A stretch of 37,067 nucleotides of DNA from an uncultured Thiodictyon sp. (lineage in GTDB: Bacteria; Pseudomonadota; Gammaproteobacteria; Chromatiales; Chromatiaceae). The position numbers and the translations under genes are program-made. Shown here in pieces: positions 21,426 through 29,773 of the stretch; position 1 is the first letter of the stretch; the number at the start of each line of letters is the position of its first letter. The notes below the pieces were generated by a model, which was given only the letters and a program-made list of their open reading frames with translations, had not been told where the DNA came from and searched no databases. The DNA lies in contig CAILVI010000031.1 of assembly GCA_903837595.1 (NCBI GenBank), positions 1-37,067 on the forward strand, in the 5' to 3' direction.

Positions 21426-23066
21426 TCACCTCGGCGCCGCCCGAAACTCCCGCGCAAACTCGACCATGCTCGCCGCCGTCCCGAATACGATGATCAGGTC
21501 ATCCGCCTCGATGCAAAAGTCCGGCGGGAACTTCACCATCGCCTTGCCGGCGCGTTGCAGTCCGACCAGGGAGGCGCCGGTGCGCTCCCGCACCCCGGGC
21601 TGCCAGGGGTGTGTGCCCACCAGGGTGCCGGGGGTCATGCGTACGCACTGCAGGCGCTGGTCCACCAGCAGGGCACTCTCGCCGAACAGGTGGTGGGCCA
21701 GGAGCTGGCCGGCCACCTGGCCCACGGACAGGGCGAAGTCCGCCCCGGCCTGGTAGAGCCGCGGGACATTGTTGGCCCGGTTGACCCGGGCGATCACACG
21801 CACCTGGGGGGCATAGTCCCGAACCACCGCGGTGGCGAAGACCCCGGCACTGTCGTCGCTCAGGGCCAGAACCAGGGTCCCGGCCGAGCGGACCCGGGCG
21901 CGCTCCAGGGTGGATTGCTGGAGCAGGTTGCCGACCACGTCCACCCCCGGCTGGGCCTGGGCGTCGATGGTGATGGTGGTCTCGCCGGCGTCCTTGAGCA
22001 TCTCATCCACCTTGCGCCCCACCTCGCCGAATCCGGCGACGACGATGGGTCCGGTCCGTGGGATCGGGGCGGCCAGGGCCTCCAGCTGGAGCAGGTTCTC
22101 GTGGCTACCGATCGCCACCAGGATGGCCCCGGGGGCGATGCGTGTGTCCGGTCCCCGGCTCGCGATGAATCGTCCGCCCTGCCATTGACCGACTAGATTG
22201 ATGCCATGGTGTTCCCGCAAGTGCAGATCACCCAGCCGGCACTTGGCCAGCGGGCTCTCAGGGTGGACCCGGTATTCGGCCAGCCCCGCCTGTTCGTCCA
22301 GGGTGTGCAGCCCCTCGGCGCTCGGGCTGATGCGCGCGCTGGCGCGGGCGGCGAGCGCGGCGGCCAGGACATGGGAGGGCGTGTAGACCGCGGTCGCGCC
22401 GACCTGGAGCATGGGCGCCCGGTGCAAGGGGTTCTCCGCCAGGGCATAGATGGGTCCGGTGAATCCCTGTTCCCGGGCCGACATGATGAAGGTGGCGTCC
22501 ACGTGATCGTCGGCGTTGGTGAAGAGTGCGCGGGCGTGCGCCACCCCGGCCAGGATCTGCGGATTCTGCTCCAGGTTGCCCACCACCACCGGGAAGCCGC
22601 GGTCCTCCAGGGAGCGTGCCGCTAGCCGGTCAGGCTCCAGGATCACGAAGGGGGTGTGCGAGCGCCGCAATTCGTCGACCAGCGACTCCACCGCCGGGCC
22701 ATAACAGTGGAACAGCACCCGTCCCTCCATCTTGGGCAGCCGCCGGGGCAGGCGCGACTCAAAGCGTTCCTCGAAATAGGGCAGGACGAAGATCGGAAAG
22801 ATGAGAAACCCCAGGAACATCCCGCAGATCTGCACGAACATGACGAACAGATTCATGACCGGATGGTTCCAATGGGCGTCCTTGCCGTATCCGGTGGTAC
22901 TGAGCGTCTCGGAGGCCCACTCCAGCCCCTCCCAGAAGTCCCGCGGGGAGCCTTCCAGGACATTCATGCCGAGCTCGTAGATCATGCCGAGCAAGACCAT
23001 GGCCGCCGGCAGCACCGCCAGCAGGGCGAGCAGGCGACGGGTGGAGCGTTTGAGCCTCAGCCTCAA
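21426..23066 (-). CDS. two-TM potassium channel with two RCK (TrkA-type) modules
   Basis: A 546-residue protein. TM1 is at about residues 11-30, the pore helix and selectivity filter are STTGYG at 56-61, and TM2 is at about 70-96. The cytosolic part has two RCK/TrkA-N plus TrkA-C units (about 114-335 and 340-540). The first Rossmann glycine motif is degenerate (CYGPAVESL), while the second is intact (GFGEVGRKV), so probably only the second binds a nucleotide. Tandem RCK units in one chain recall BK-type gating rings. The start is TTG at 23066, overlapping the stop of the large regulator as TTGA, with GGAGA 8 bases upstream. The two genes are therefore co-translated, and a regulatory link is likely. 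Confidence 0.88.
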   Translation of the reverse strand: MRLRLKRSTRRLLALLAVLPAAMVLLGMIYELGMNVLEGSPRDFWEGLEWASETLSTTGYGKDAHWNHPVMNLFVMFVQICGMFLGFLIFPIFVLPYFEERFESRLPRRLPKMEGRVLFHCYGPAVESLVDELRRSHTPFVILEPDRLAARSLEDRGFPVVVGNLEQNPQILAGVAHARALFTNADDHVDATFIMSAREQGFTGPIYALAENPLHRAPMLQVGATAVYTPSHVLAAALAARASARISPSAEGLHTLDEQAGLAEYRVHPESPLAKCRLGDLHLREHHGINLVGQWQGGRFIASRGPDTRIAPGAILVAIGSHENLLQLEALAAPIPRTGPIVVAGFGEVGRKVDEMLKDAGETTITIDAQAQPGVDVVGNLLQQSTLERARVRSAGTLVLALSDDSAGVFATAVVRDYAPQVRVIARVNRANNVPRLYQAGADFALSVGQVAGQLLAHHLFGESALLVDQRLQCVRMTPGTLVGTHPWQPGVRERTGASLVGLQRAGKAMVKFPPDFCIEADDLIIVFGTAASMVEFAREFRAAPR

Positions 23067-26000
23067 CAGGGGTCTCCGCGCGCGGGGTTGGTAGCGATGC
23101 AGTGAACCATTGAACCTTCGGCAGCCAGCACCGTCCGATTGCGGCCCTGCGCCTTGGCGCGGTACAGGGCCTCATCGGCCAGTCGCAGCAATTGCTGCGG
23201 CGACGGTTCATTCTCGGGAATCAGCGCGGCGACACCGGCACTCACCGTGACGTGCCCGATCACCGATTCGGTATGGGGTATCGCGCAGGCCTCCAACCCG
23301 CTGCGGACACCCTCGGCCAGGTGCAACATGGTCGTCAGGTCAGTGTCCGCGGCAATGAAGGCGAACTCCTCCCCCCCATAACGGGCAGCCAGATCGCCGG
23401 CCCGGCGGGCCTGGCAGCCAAGCACCCCGGCCACCGTTCGCAGACACTCGTCGCCGGCCTGATGGCCATAGCAGTCATTGTAATTCTTGAACCAATCCAC
23501 GTCGAACATGGCCAGGGCGAGCGGCTGGCCGGAGCGGGCGGCGCGGCGCCATTCGGCCAGCAGGGTCTCATCGAAGCAGCGCCGATTGGCGATGCCGGTC
23601 AGGCCGTCACGGACGCTCAACGCCCCCAACAGGCGATTGGCCGTTTCCAATTCGCGGGTGCGGTCGGCGACCTTCTGTTCCAGGGACTCGTAGAGCCTCA
23701 CATTCTCGATTGAAATGGCCAACTGATCGCAGAGCAGCGAAACCGTCTCGATCCCCGGGGCCGTAAATGCCGCGCGAAACAACCGATTTTCCAGGACCAG
23801 GCAGGCCCTGATCCGCCCTTGCGCGAACATCGGCAGCGCCAGCAGCGAACAGAGCGGCAGGCCGGCGAAGTGGGGGTCGCCCGCGAAACGGCTGTCGATC
23901 ACCGCGTCCTCGGACACCACCGGCTGCAAGCTTGTCAGGAGCAGTTGCTGCCCGGCAGACGACATCAGCCCCCGTTCCTGGGCCTCGGACACCGGCATCC
24001 GCTCCAGCGGCTCCGACCCCCGCAACCCGCCTTCCAGGTACCAGCACCCCGCCTCGTCCAGCATGAAGAAGCGCACGTCGGTGGCGCCGGTCAGTTGCCC
24101 CACCAGCTCAGTCACCCGCGCCACCAATTGAGCGAGCCTGGTTTCCGACGCCAGCGCCTGCATGCCGCGCAGCAGGGCCAGGTGGTTAAATGCCTCACCC
24201 TGGACGTCAGTGGCATCGACCTGCTCGCAAGCGCCCAGGAAGGGCAGGCGCTCGCTCATCGCCCGCACCTTGCCGTGCGCGCCCCACTGCCGATAGAGCA
24301 CCTGCGCCCGCCTCAGGAGCGGCCGGCCGGCGTGTTCCAGCCCGCGCCGCAGATAGAACTGTCCCGCCCGCTCCGTGGCCAAGGCATGATGCCAGGGGCG
24401 CTGGTGGGCCTGGGCCTGGCACATGGCCCGCTCAAATGCCGACTGGGCCTCCCAGGGCCGCTCCAGGACGCCGAGCCGCTCCGCCTCCACCAGTTCCCAG
24501 AGATGACCGAAGTTCATCGGCGCATCGGCCGCGCGGGCCGCGAGCCAAGCCTGGTTGGCGGCCACCTTCTCCAGCAATGGCGGGTGCTCGGCCGCGGGCG
24601 TCGCATGGATCGTCTCAATCAGCACCAATGAGTGCAGCAAATTGCCCAGGGCGATCAGGTAATAACCGGGAATGCCGGGCAGGAGGCCCTGGGCCGCCTC
24701 GACATGGCGTGCCAGGGCCGCCTGATCGTCAAACAGGCAGGCCGCCAGGCCCCGGTAAATGTGAAAGGTGACCAGCGCGGCGGAGTTGCCCTGGATCGCC
24801 GCCTGATGCGTCTGCTCATTGAAGTCGGCGTCGTCGAAGCTGCCCGTTCGCTCAGTCTTGCCTTCCAGTGCGCGCACCAGTTGTCTGAACGGCAGACTCG
24901 TCTCTTCCCCGAGGCGGTGCGCGTGCTTGCGGCAGAAGCCGATCGCGGCCGTGCACGCCGCGCCCATTTGCGCGAGATCGTCGCAGACCTCGATGGTGGC
25001 CCGCAGCGTCGTGCAGAATGAGTAACCAACCAGTTCCAGGTCGCCCGCCCGCAGGGCCGCGTCGATCGTACTGCGGGCGTGGCGGAGGTCTTCCTCCACC
25101 GGCCGAAACCAGTGATTGGAAAAGAGGGCAAGCACATGCCGGACGCGGGCTGTTTCCCCGCCTCCTTCACGGGCCATTCCGGTCGCCAAGGCCATGCAGG
25201 CCACACGGTAACCGGTGGCGTAGTCGCCGCGAAACACGATGGCCGGCACGCAGGTCATCGCCAGGGGCATAAGAAACAGATCGCTATAACCGTGCTCGAG
25301 CCACCAACGGCTCAGTCGCAGCAGGATCCAGATGGCCGGCAGCGGCTGCTTGAAGAAAGCGGTGAACAACATCCGGTTCATGATCCGGGCGGCACCAAGC
25401 AGCACCGCGTCGGCCAGCACGGGACTCGTCGGCAGCCGCTCCAACGCACCATGGTCGATATGCCAATAAAACAGGTCCAACTCCTGTTCCAGGAGGTGCG
25501 GCAAGTCATCCGTCGGCACGCCCACGCCGAGTGAATCCAAGCGACGGCAGCCGAGCGCGAAGGCATCCAAATAGCGCACGCGAGCGGTCAAGCTCATGAT
25601 CTGTATGCAAGTCGGCCCCACCAGTTGCAGGGGCACCGCGGCCCGGACCCCGAGTAACTCAAAGACCTCGTCCGCCTCACAATGATGTGACTGGCTGTAG
25701 AGCACCAAGTGCAATTCGGCAAAGAGCGCAAAGGTTCCCTCCTGTTCGTTCTGCCAGGCGTCCCCCGGCAACTGGTCGGCGGCGATCCGCAGGAAGCGCT
25801 CCGCGGTCGCGAATGAACCGGCCTCGCGTGCCCGCAGGGCCGCGCCGATGAACAAAGGACGGGCGATGGCCCGCTCGGCAGGGTCGAGGATCAACGGGGC
25901 CGCGGCGGCATAGTGCTCCGCGGCAGCGAATTGATGCGGCGATGTGGCCCCGGCTTGGGCGAAACGCCGGGCCATGGCCAGATGCAACCGGCCCCGCCAG

Positions 26001-28066
26001 CCGTCGTCCCGGAGTTGGTGTACCGCCTGCGCCATCCGGTCGTGACAGAACCGCAGCCCGGCGGCCGGATCAGCCCGGCCGAATGCAACCGCGCTCGGCG
26101 TGACGAGGATCCCCAGTACCAGCGCCGGGGCGAGCCGCGGGGCCAGGGCCGCCGGGGTGTCGCCCGTGGCCAATGCCAAGGTGCCCAAGTCACAGGCAGT
26201 GCCCACGCAGGCGGCGGCGACCAGGATGTCGGCGGTCGCCGCCGACAGGCGGGCCAGCCGCCCAGCGAGGAAGTCCACTACATTGGCGCTGGCCGGATGC
26301 AGCGCGATGGCGGCGGCGTCCCACCGCCACTGCCCGCATTCCGGGTCGGGCAACAACTGGCCTTCCTGGTGCAGGGTGTTGACGAATTCGACCACAAAAA
26401 AAGGGTTACCGCCCGTCTTGTCGTTCACGAGCGTGGCCAATGGCGACAGGGTGGCGGCCGGCTGGTGCAGCATGTCCCCCAGCAGCCCGACCAGGTCTTG
26501 AACCCGCAGATTCGACAAGGCAATGGCGGGTGCCGGCGGCCCGGTGGCGGACGACTGCCGCAGCAACCGCGCCACCGGGTGGGCGTTATCGATCTCGTTA
26601 TCGCGCCAGGCACCGATCAGCAACAGGCCCGCAAGGTCGTTCTCATCCAGCAGCGCACGAATGAAGTCCAGCGACGGCTGGTCGGCCCATTGCAGGTCAT
26701 CGAGAAAGAGCACCAGGGAATGCGCGGGCGCTGCCACCTGGCGCAGCAGCGCGACCAGCAGGGTGCGCAGGCGTACCTGTGACTCGAGCGGGCCCAGCAC
26801 CGGCGCGGGGGCCCGCGAGCCCAGCAGGGCCTCCAGTTCGGGCAGGAACTCGAACAATGCACCGGCATCCGGGCCAAGCCCCGCCAGCAACCGCTCCCGC
26901 CACTGGGCCACCGCCGCCTCGGGTTCGGCCAGCAGCCACTGGCACAGTTGGCGCAGGCATTGTGCCGGCGCCAGGAACGGCCGGTCGCGCTGGTACTGGT
27001 CGCACTTGCCGGTGATGAACAGCCCCCCCGCGAGGGTCACGGGCCGGTGGAGTTCATTGATCAGTGCCGTCTTGCCGACCCCCGCATACCCGGCCACGAA
27101 CAGCCCCCGAGGGCCGTCCCCGGGCCTGTCCCGGGTCACATCCGTAAAGGTCGCCAGCAGCATCTCAAGCTCCTGATCGCGGCCGTAAAGACGGCGCGGC
27201 GGGCGCGGCGATAGGGGCAGGTCGTGTTCTCTGAGTTGCCATTGCCCGGGCGGCTCGGGGACCGCCAGGGCCCGGCGCAAGCGCCGCAGGTCGTGGGCCA
27301 GGCCCGCGGCACTTTGATAGCGGTCGTCCGGTTCCTTGGCCAGCAGGGTCAGGATCAGGTCGGACAGGCGCGGCGGCAACCAGGGCGCCAGCGCGACGGG
27401 CGGGACCGGTACCGCGGCGAGGTGGGCATGGACCAGGGTCAGGGTGTCGGTCCCCTCAAACGGTGGGGTGCCCGTCGCCAGGGCATAGAGGGTCGCCCCC
27501 AAGGAGTAGAGGTCGGCGCGGTAATCGACCGGTCGATTCATCCGTCCCGTCTGTTCGGGGGAGCCAAAGGCCGGGGTACCGAGGATGCGACTCGGGTGCT
27601 CGAATGGCGGATTTTCCTCGGTACAGATCGTGGCGAGATCAAAATCGGTGAGTTGCACCTGCAACTCGTCGGGTCCGTCATGGTCGGACCCGCGAGACCG
27701 AATCAGGATCGCCCCAGGATGGATGTTCCGGTGAATGACCCCGCGCGCATGAATGGCGGCCAGAAGGTGCGCCAATGTTTCGGACAGGGCGAGCAAAGGC
27801 GCAAGTTTCCCCTGGCAACCCGCCTGGCTGAGCCTGATGCCGCCAAAGTCCTCGATGGCCAGTTCCCGCGCGACCGGGTCGAACCGCACCAGACGCGGAC
27901 AACCCGTCACACCCTGCAAGCGTTCAAGGATGCGTTGCTCGTTACGCAGAGCGGACAGGGATGCGCCGTCATCCAGCGCCTGTTTGACGACCAGCGGACA
28001 CCCATTGACCGGGTCGGTGGTGCAGCGCTCGCCAAACGCCTGACCGGTGCGGAACACCGTCATCAT
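23063..28066 (-). CDS. pseudokinase-AAA ATPase-TPR-like-GAF-GGDEF regulator
   Basis: A 1667-residue cytosolic multidomain regulator. Residues about 5-270 are a Ser/Thr kinase-like domain with the VVK lysine (K28), helix-C Glu (E43) and DFD (141-143). The catalytic loop reads HRNIHPGA (112-119), where HRD should have Asp and the later Asn is Ala, so phosphotransfer is doubtful. A STAND-type ATPase follows: Walker A GYAGVGKT (326-333) and Walker B LVLFLDDLQWAD. Then come a long helical-repeat region, a GAF domain (about 1300-1460), a short coiled coil and a GGDEF domain. Its active site is GGEEF at 1564-1568, with an inhibitory RAGD site five residues before it, so it should make cyclic di-GMP. 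The start is ATG at 28066 with GGAG 6 bases upstream. It is known as an architecture of large sensor proteins. Confidence 0.88.
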   Translation of the reverse strand: MMTVFRTGQAFGERCTTDPVNGCPLVVKQALDDGASLSALRNEQRILERLQGVTGCPRLVRFDPVARELAIEDFGGIRLSQAGCQGKLAPLLALSETLAHLLAAIHARGVIHRNIHPGAILIRSRGSDHDGPDELQVQLTDFDLATICTEENPPFEHPSRILGTPAFGSPEQTGRMNRPVDYRADLYSLGATLYALATGTPPFEGTDTLTLVHAHLAAVPVPPVALAPWLPPRLSDLILTLLAKEPDDRYQSAAGLAHDLRRLRRALAVPEPPGQWQLREHDLPLSPRPPRRLYGRDQELEMLLATFTDVTRDRPGDGPRGLFVAGYAGVGKTALINELHRPVTLAGGLFITGKCDQYQRDRPFLAPAQCLRQLCQWLLAEPEAAVAQWRERLLAGLGPDAGALFEFLPELEALLGSRAPAPVLGPLESQVRLRTLLVALLRQVAAPAHSLVLFLDDLQWADQPSLDFIRALLDENDLAGLLLIGAWRDNEIDNAHPVARLLRQSSATGPPAPAIALSNLRVQDLVGLLGDMLHQPAATLSPLATLVNDKTGGNPFFVVEFVNTLHQEGQLLPDPECGQWRWDAAAIALHPASANVVDFLAGRLARLSAATADILVAAACVGTACDLGTLALATGDTPAALAPRLAPALVLGILVTPSAVAFGRADPAAGLRFCHDRMAQAVHQLRDDGWRGRLHLAMARRFAQAGATSPHQFAAAEHYAAAAPLILDPAERAIARPLFIGAALRAREAGSFATAERFLRIAADQLPGDAWQNEQEGTFALFAELHLVLYSQSHHCEADEVFELLGVRAAVPLQLVGPTCIQIMSLTARVRYLDAFALGCRRLDSLGVGVPTDDLPHLLEQELDLFYWHIDHGALERLPTSPVLADAVLLGAARIMNRMLFTAFFKQPLPAIWILLRLSRWWLEHGYSDLFLMPLAMTCVPAIVFRGDYATGYRVACMALATGMAREGGGETARVRHVLALFSNHWFRPVEEDLRHARSTIDAALRAGDLELVGYSFCTTLRATIEVCDDLAQMGAACTAAIGFCRKHAHRLGEETSLPFRQLVRALEGKTERTGSFDDADFNEQTHQAAIQGNSAALVTFHIYRGLAACLFDDQAALARHVEAAQGLLPGIPGYYLIALGNLLHSLVLIETIHATPAAEHPPLLEKVAANQAWLAARAADAPMNFGHLWELVEAERLGVLERPWEAQSAFERAMCQAQAHQRPWHHALATERAGQFYLRRGLEHAGRPLLRRAQVLYRQWGAHGKVRAMSERLPFLGACEQVDATDVQGEAFNHLALLRGMQALASETRLAQLVARVTELVGQLTGATDVRFFMLDEAGCWYLEGGLRGSEPLERMPVSEAQERGLMSSAGQQLLLTSLQPVVSEDAVIDSRFAGDPHFAGLPLCSLLALPMFAQGRIRACLVLENRLFRAAFTAPGIETVSLLCDQLAISIENVRLYESLEQKVADRTRELETANRLLGALSVRDGLTGIANRRCFDETLLAEWRRAARSGQPLALAMFDVDWFKNYNDCYGHQAGDECLRTVAGVLGCQARRAGDLAARYGGEEFAFIAADTDLTTMLHLAEGVRSGLEACAIPHTESVIGHVTVSAGVAALIPENEPSPQQLLRLADEALYRAKAQGRNRTVLAAEGSMVHCIATNPARGDPC

Positions 28067-28119
28067 CGGGGCTCCATTCGATCGGCAAGACGGTCAGGCA
28101 CCGCGGCTGGACTCGGCCT

Positions 28120-29310
28120 TCAGAATGCATCCCCAGGCACGCGTACCCATCCCTCCATCAACACCCGGGCGCTGCGGCTCATGATGGCCTTGGTCACGAC
28201 CCACTCGCCGTCGACCTGGTTGGCCTCCGCGCCCACCCGCAAGGTGCCGGAGGGGTGACCGAAGCGCACCGCGGTGCGCGCGCCGCCGCCGGCGGCGAGG
28301 TTCACCAGGGTGCCCGGTACCGCGGCCGCCGTGCCGATGGCCACCGCGGCCGTGCCCATCATGGCGTGATGCAACTTGCCCATGGACAGGGCGCGCACCA
28401 GCACGTCGATGCCGGCGGCCTCCACCGGCTTGCCGCTGGATGAGAGGTAATCGGCCGGTGGGGCGACAAAGGCGACCTTGGGGGTATGCTGGCGCTTGGC
28501 GGCCTCATCGATGTGCTTGATCAGCCCCATGCGCACGGCGCCGTAGGCGCGAATGGTCTCGAACATGGCCAGCGCCTTGGGGTCGCCGTTGATGGCATCC
28601 TGCAGTTCGGTGCCGGTATAGCCGATGGCGTCCGCATTGACGAAGATGGTCGGGATGCCGGCATTGATCATGGTGACCTGGAGCGTACCGACACCAGGCA
28701 CGTCAAGATCATCCACTACATTGCCGGTAGGGAACATCGAACCGCCCGCACCTTCTTCGTCGGCGGCCGGGTCCATGAATTCAAGCTGCACTTCGGCGGC
28801 CGGGAAGGTCACGCCGTCGAGTTCGAAGTCACCCGTCTCCTGCACGGCGCCGTTGGTGATGGGCACATGCGCGATGATGGTCTTGGCGATGTTGGCCTGC
28901 CAGATGCGCACCGTCGCCATGCCGTTCTGGGGGATGCGGCCCAACTCGACCAGCCCGGCGCTGATGGCAAAGGAGCCGACTGCGGCGGAGAGATTACCGC
29001 AGTTGCCGCTCCAGTCGACAAAGGCCTTGTCGATGGAGACCTGTCCGAACAGGTAATCGACGTCGTGATCGGGCCGCGTGCTCTTGGACAGGATGACCGT
29101 CTTGCTGGTGCTGGAGGTGGCCCCGCCCATGCCGTCGATCTGCTTGCCATAGGGGTCCGGGCTGCCAATGACGCGCAGCAGCAGCGCATCGCGTACCGGA
29201 CCCGGCGCCTGGGCGCTGGCGGGTAAATCCTGCAGGCGGAAGAACACACCTTTACTGGTGCCGCCACGCATATAGGTGGCGGGAATCTTGATCTGGGGCA
29301 TGTGGGACAT
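28120..29310 (-). CDS. prpF: 2-methylaconitate cis-trans isomerase PrpF
   Basis: A 396-residue enzyme of the diaminopimelate-epimerase fold. In the AcnD variant of the methylcitrate cycle, AcnD makes 2-methylaconitate and PrpF isomerises it for rehydration. Seen in the sequence: the start PATYMRGGTSKGVFF, then DGMGGATSSTSKTVIL, DWSGNCGNLSAAVG with a catalytic-type Cys, and GLIKHIDEAAKRQ, with the GKLHHAMMGTAAVA helix near the C-terminus. These are the PrpF hallmarks, and the length is normal. The start is ATG at 29310 with a weak ribosome-binding site. It is separated from acnD by a DUF559 cassette, and the downstream gene starts about 55 bases away. Confidence 0.95.
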   Translation of the reverse strand: MSHMPQIKIPATYMRGGTSKGVFFRLQDLPASAQAPGPVRDALLLRVIGSPDPYGKQIDGMGGATSSTSKTVILSKSTRPDHDVDYLFGQVSIDKAFVDWSGNCGNLSAAVGSFAISAGLVELGRIPQNGMATVRIWQANIAKTIIAHVPITNGAVQETGDFELDGVTFPAAEVQLEFMDPAADEEGAGGSMFPTGNVVDDLDVPGVGTLQVTMINAGIPTIFVNADAIGYTGTELQDAINGDPKALAMFETIRAYGAVRMGLIKHIDEAAKRQHTPKVAFVAPPADYLSSSGKPVEAAGIDVLVRALSMGKLHHAMMGTAAVAIGTAAAVPGTLVNLAAGGGARTAVRFGHPSGTLRVGAEANQVDGEWVVTKAIMSRSARVLMEGWVRVPGDAF

Positions 29311-29339
29311 AAGTTTAATATCTCAGCAAATTGATCTAT

Positions 29340-29717
29340 TCACTCCCCCCTCCCCTCGCGGGAGAGGGGCCGGGGGAGAGGGGGAGACGACGGCTGCAGT
29401 GCCTCAAGGATGCTCGACAGCACCCCATCTGGATTGCTCAGGATGTCGCTATTCCAGAACCGTATAACTTTGAAACCTTGCTCCCTGAGCCAAACATCGC
29501 GCGCCGAATCGCTGTCGCTGCCGTTGTGCTGACCACCGTCCGCCTCGACGATCAGCCGGGCGCCGAAGTGCACGAAATCGACGACATAGGGGCCGATTGG
29601 TTGCTGGCGGCGGAACTTCTGTCCATCCAGGCGATGGGCGCGCAGATTCCGCCAAAGCAGCTGCTCGGCGTCTGTCATGTTCTGACGCAGGGCCTTCGCG
29701 AATCCTCGCTGATCCAC
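29340..29717 (-). CDS. DUF559 (endonuclease-like) protein in a repeat cassette
   Basis: A 125-residue protein of the DUF559 family, a PD-(D/E)xK/Vsr-like fold. Motifs are MTDAEQLLWRNLRAHRLDGQ, KFRRQQPIGPYVVDFVHFGARLIVEADGGQHN and GFKVIRFWNSDIL; the VDF, VEADGGQH segment carries the putative active acids. I start it at GTG 29717, because the flanking repeat supplies a GGGGGAG 5 bases upstream; GTG 29738 is the alternative. The last 16 residues are encoded by the other flanking repeat, which hints that the gene and the repeats moved together. It sits between prpF and acnD on their strand but has no obvious metabolic link with them. Confidence 0.85.
   Translation of the reverse strand: MDQRGFAKALRQNMTDAEQLLWRNLRAHRLDGQKFRRQQPIGPYVVDFVHFGARLIVEADGGQHNGSDSDSARDVWLREQGFKVIRFWNSDILSNPDGVLSSILEALQPSSPPLPRPLSREGRGE
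29341..29388 (-). repeat. GC-rich inverted repeat, left side of DUF559 cassette
   Basis: A C-run/G-run palindrome (CTCCCCTCGCGGGAGAGGGG core) that also encodes the C-terminus of the DUF559 protein. In reverse complement it closely matches the repeat at 29720-29766, so the two bracket the gene in opposite orientation. Confidence 0.8.
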
Positions 29718-29719
29718 GC

Positions 29720-29766
29720 TACTCCCCCTCTCCCCCACCCCCTCCCCCGCAAGGGGGGAGGGGCTT
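29720..29766 (+). repeat. GC-rich inverted repeat, right side of DUF559 cassette
   Basis: CTCCCCCTCTCCCCCACCCC followed by a Pro-codon-like C-run and AAGGGGGGAGGGG. Mirror partner of 29341-29388. It lies in the short gap between the DUF559 start and the acnD stop, and a shorter relative is at 36972-37008. Confidence 0.8.
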
Positions 29767-29773
29767 GATTTTC

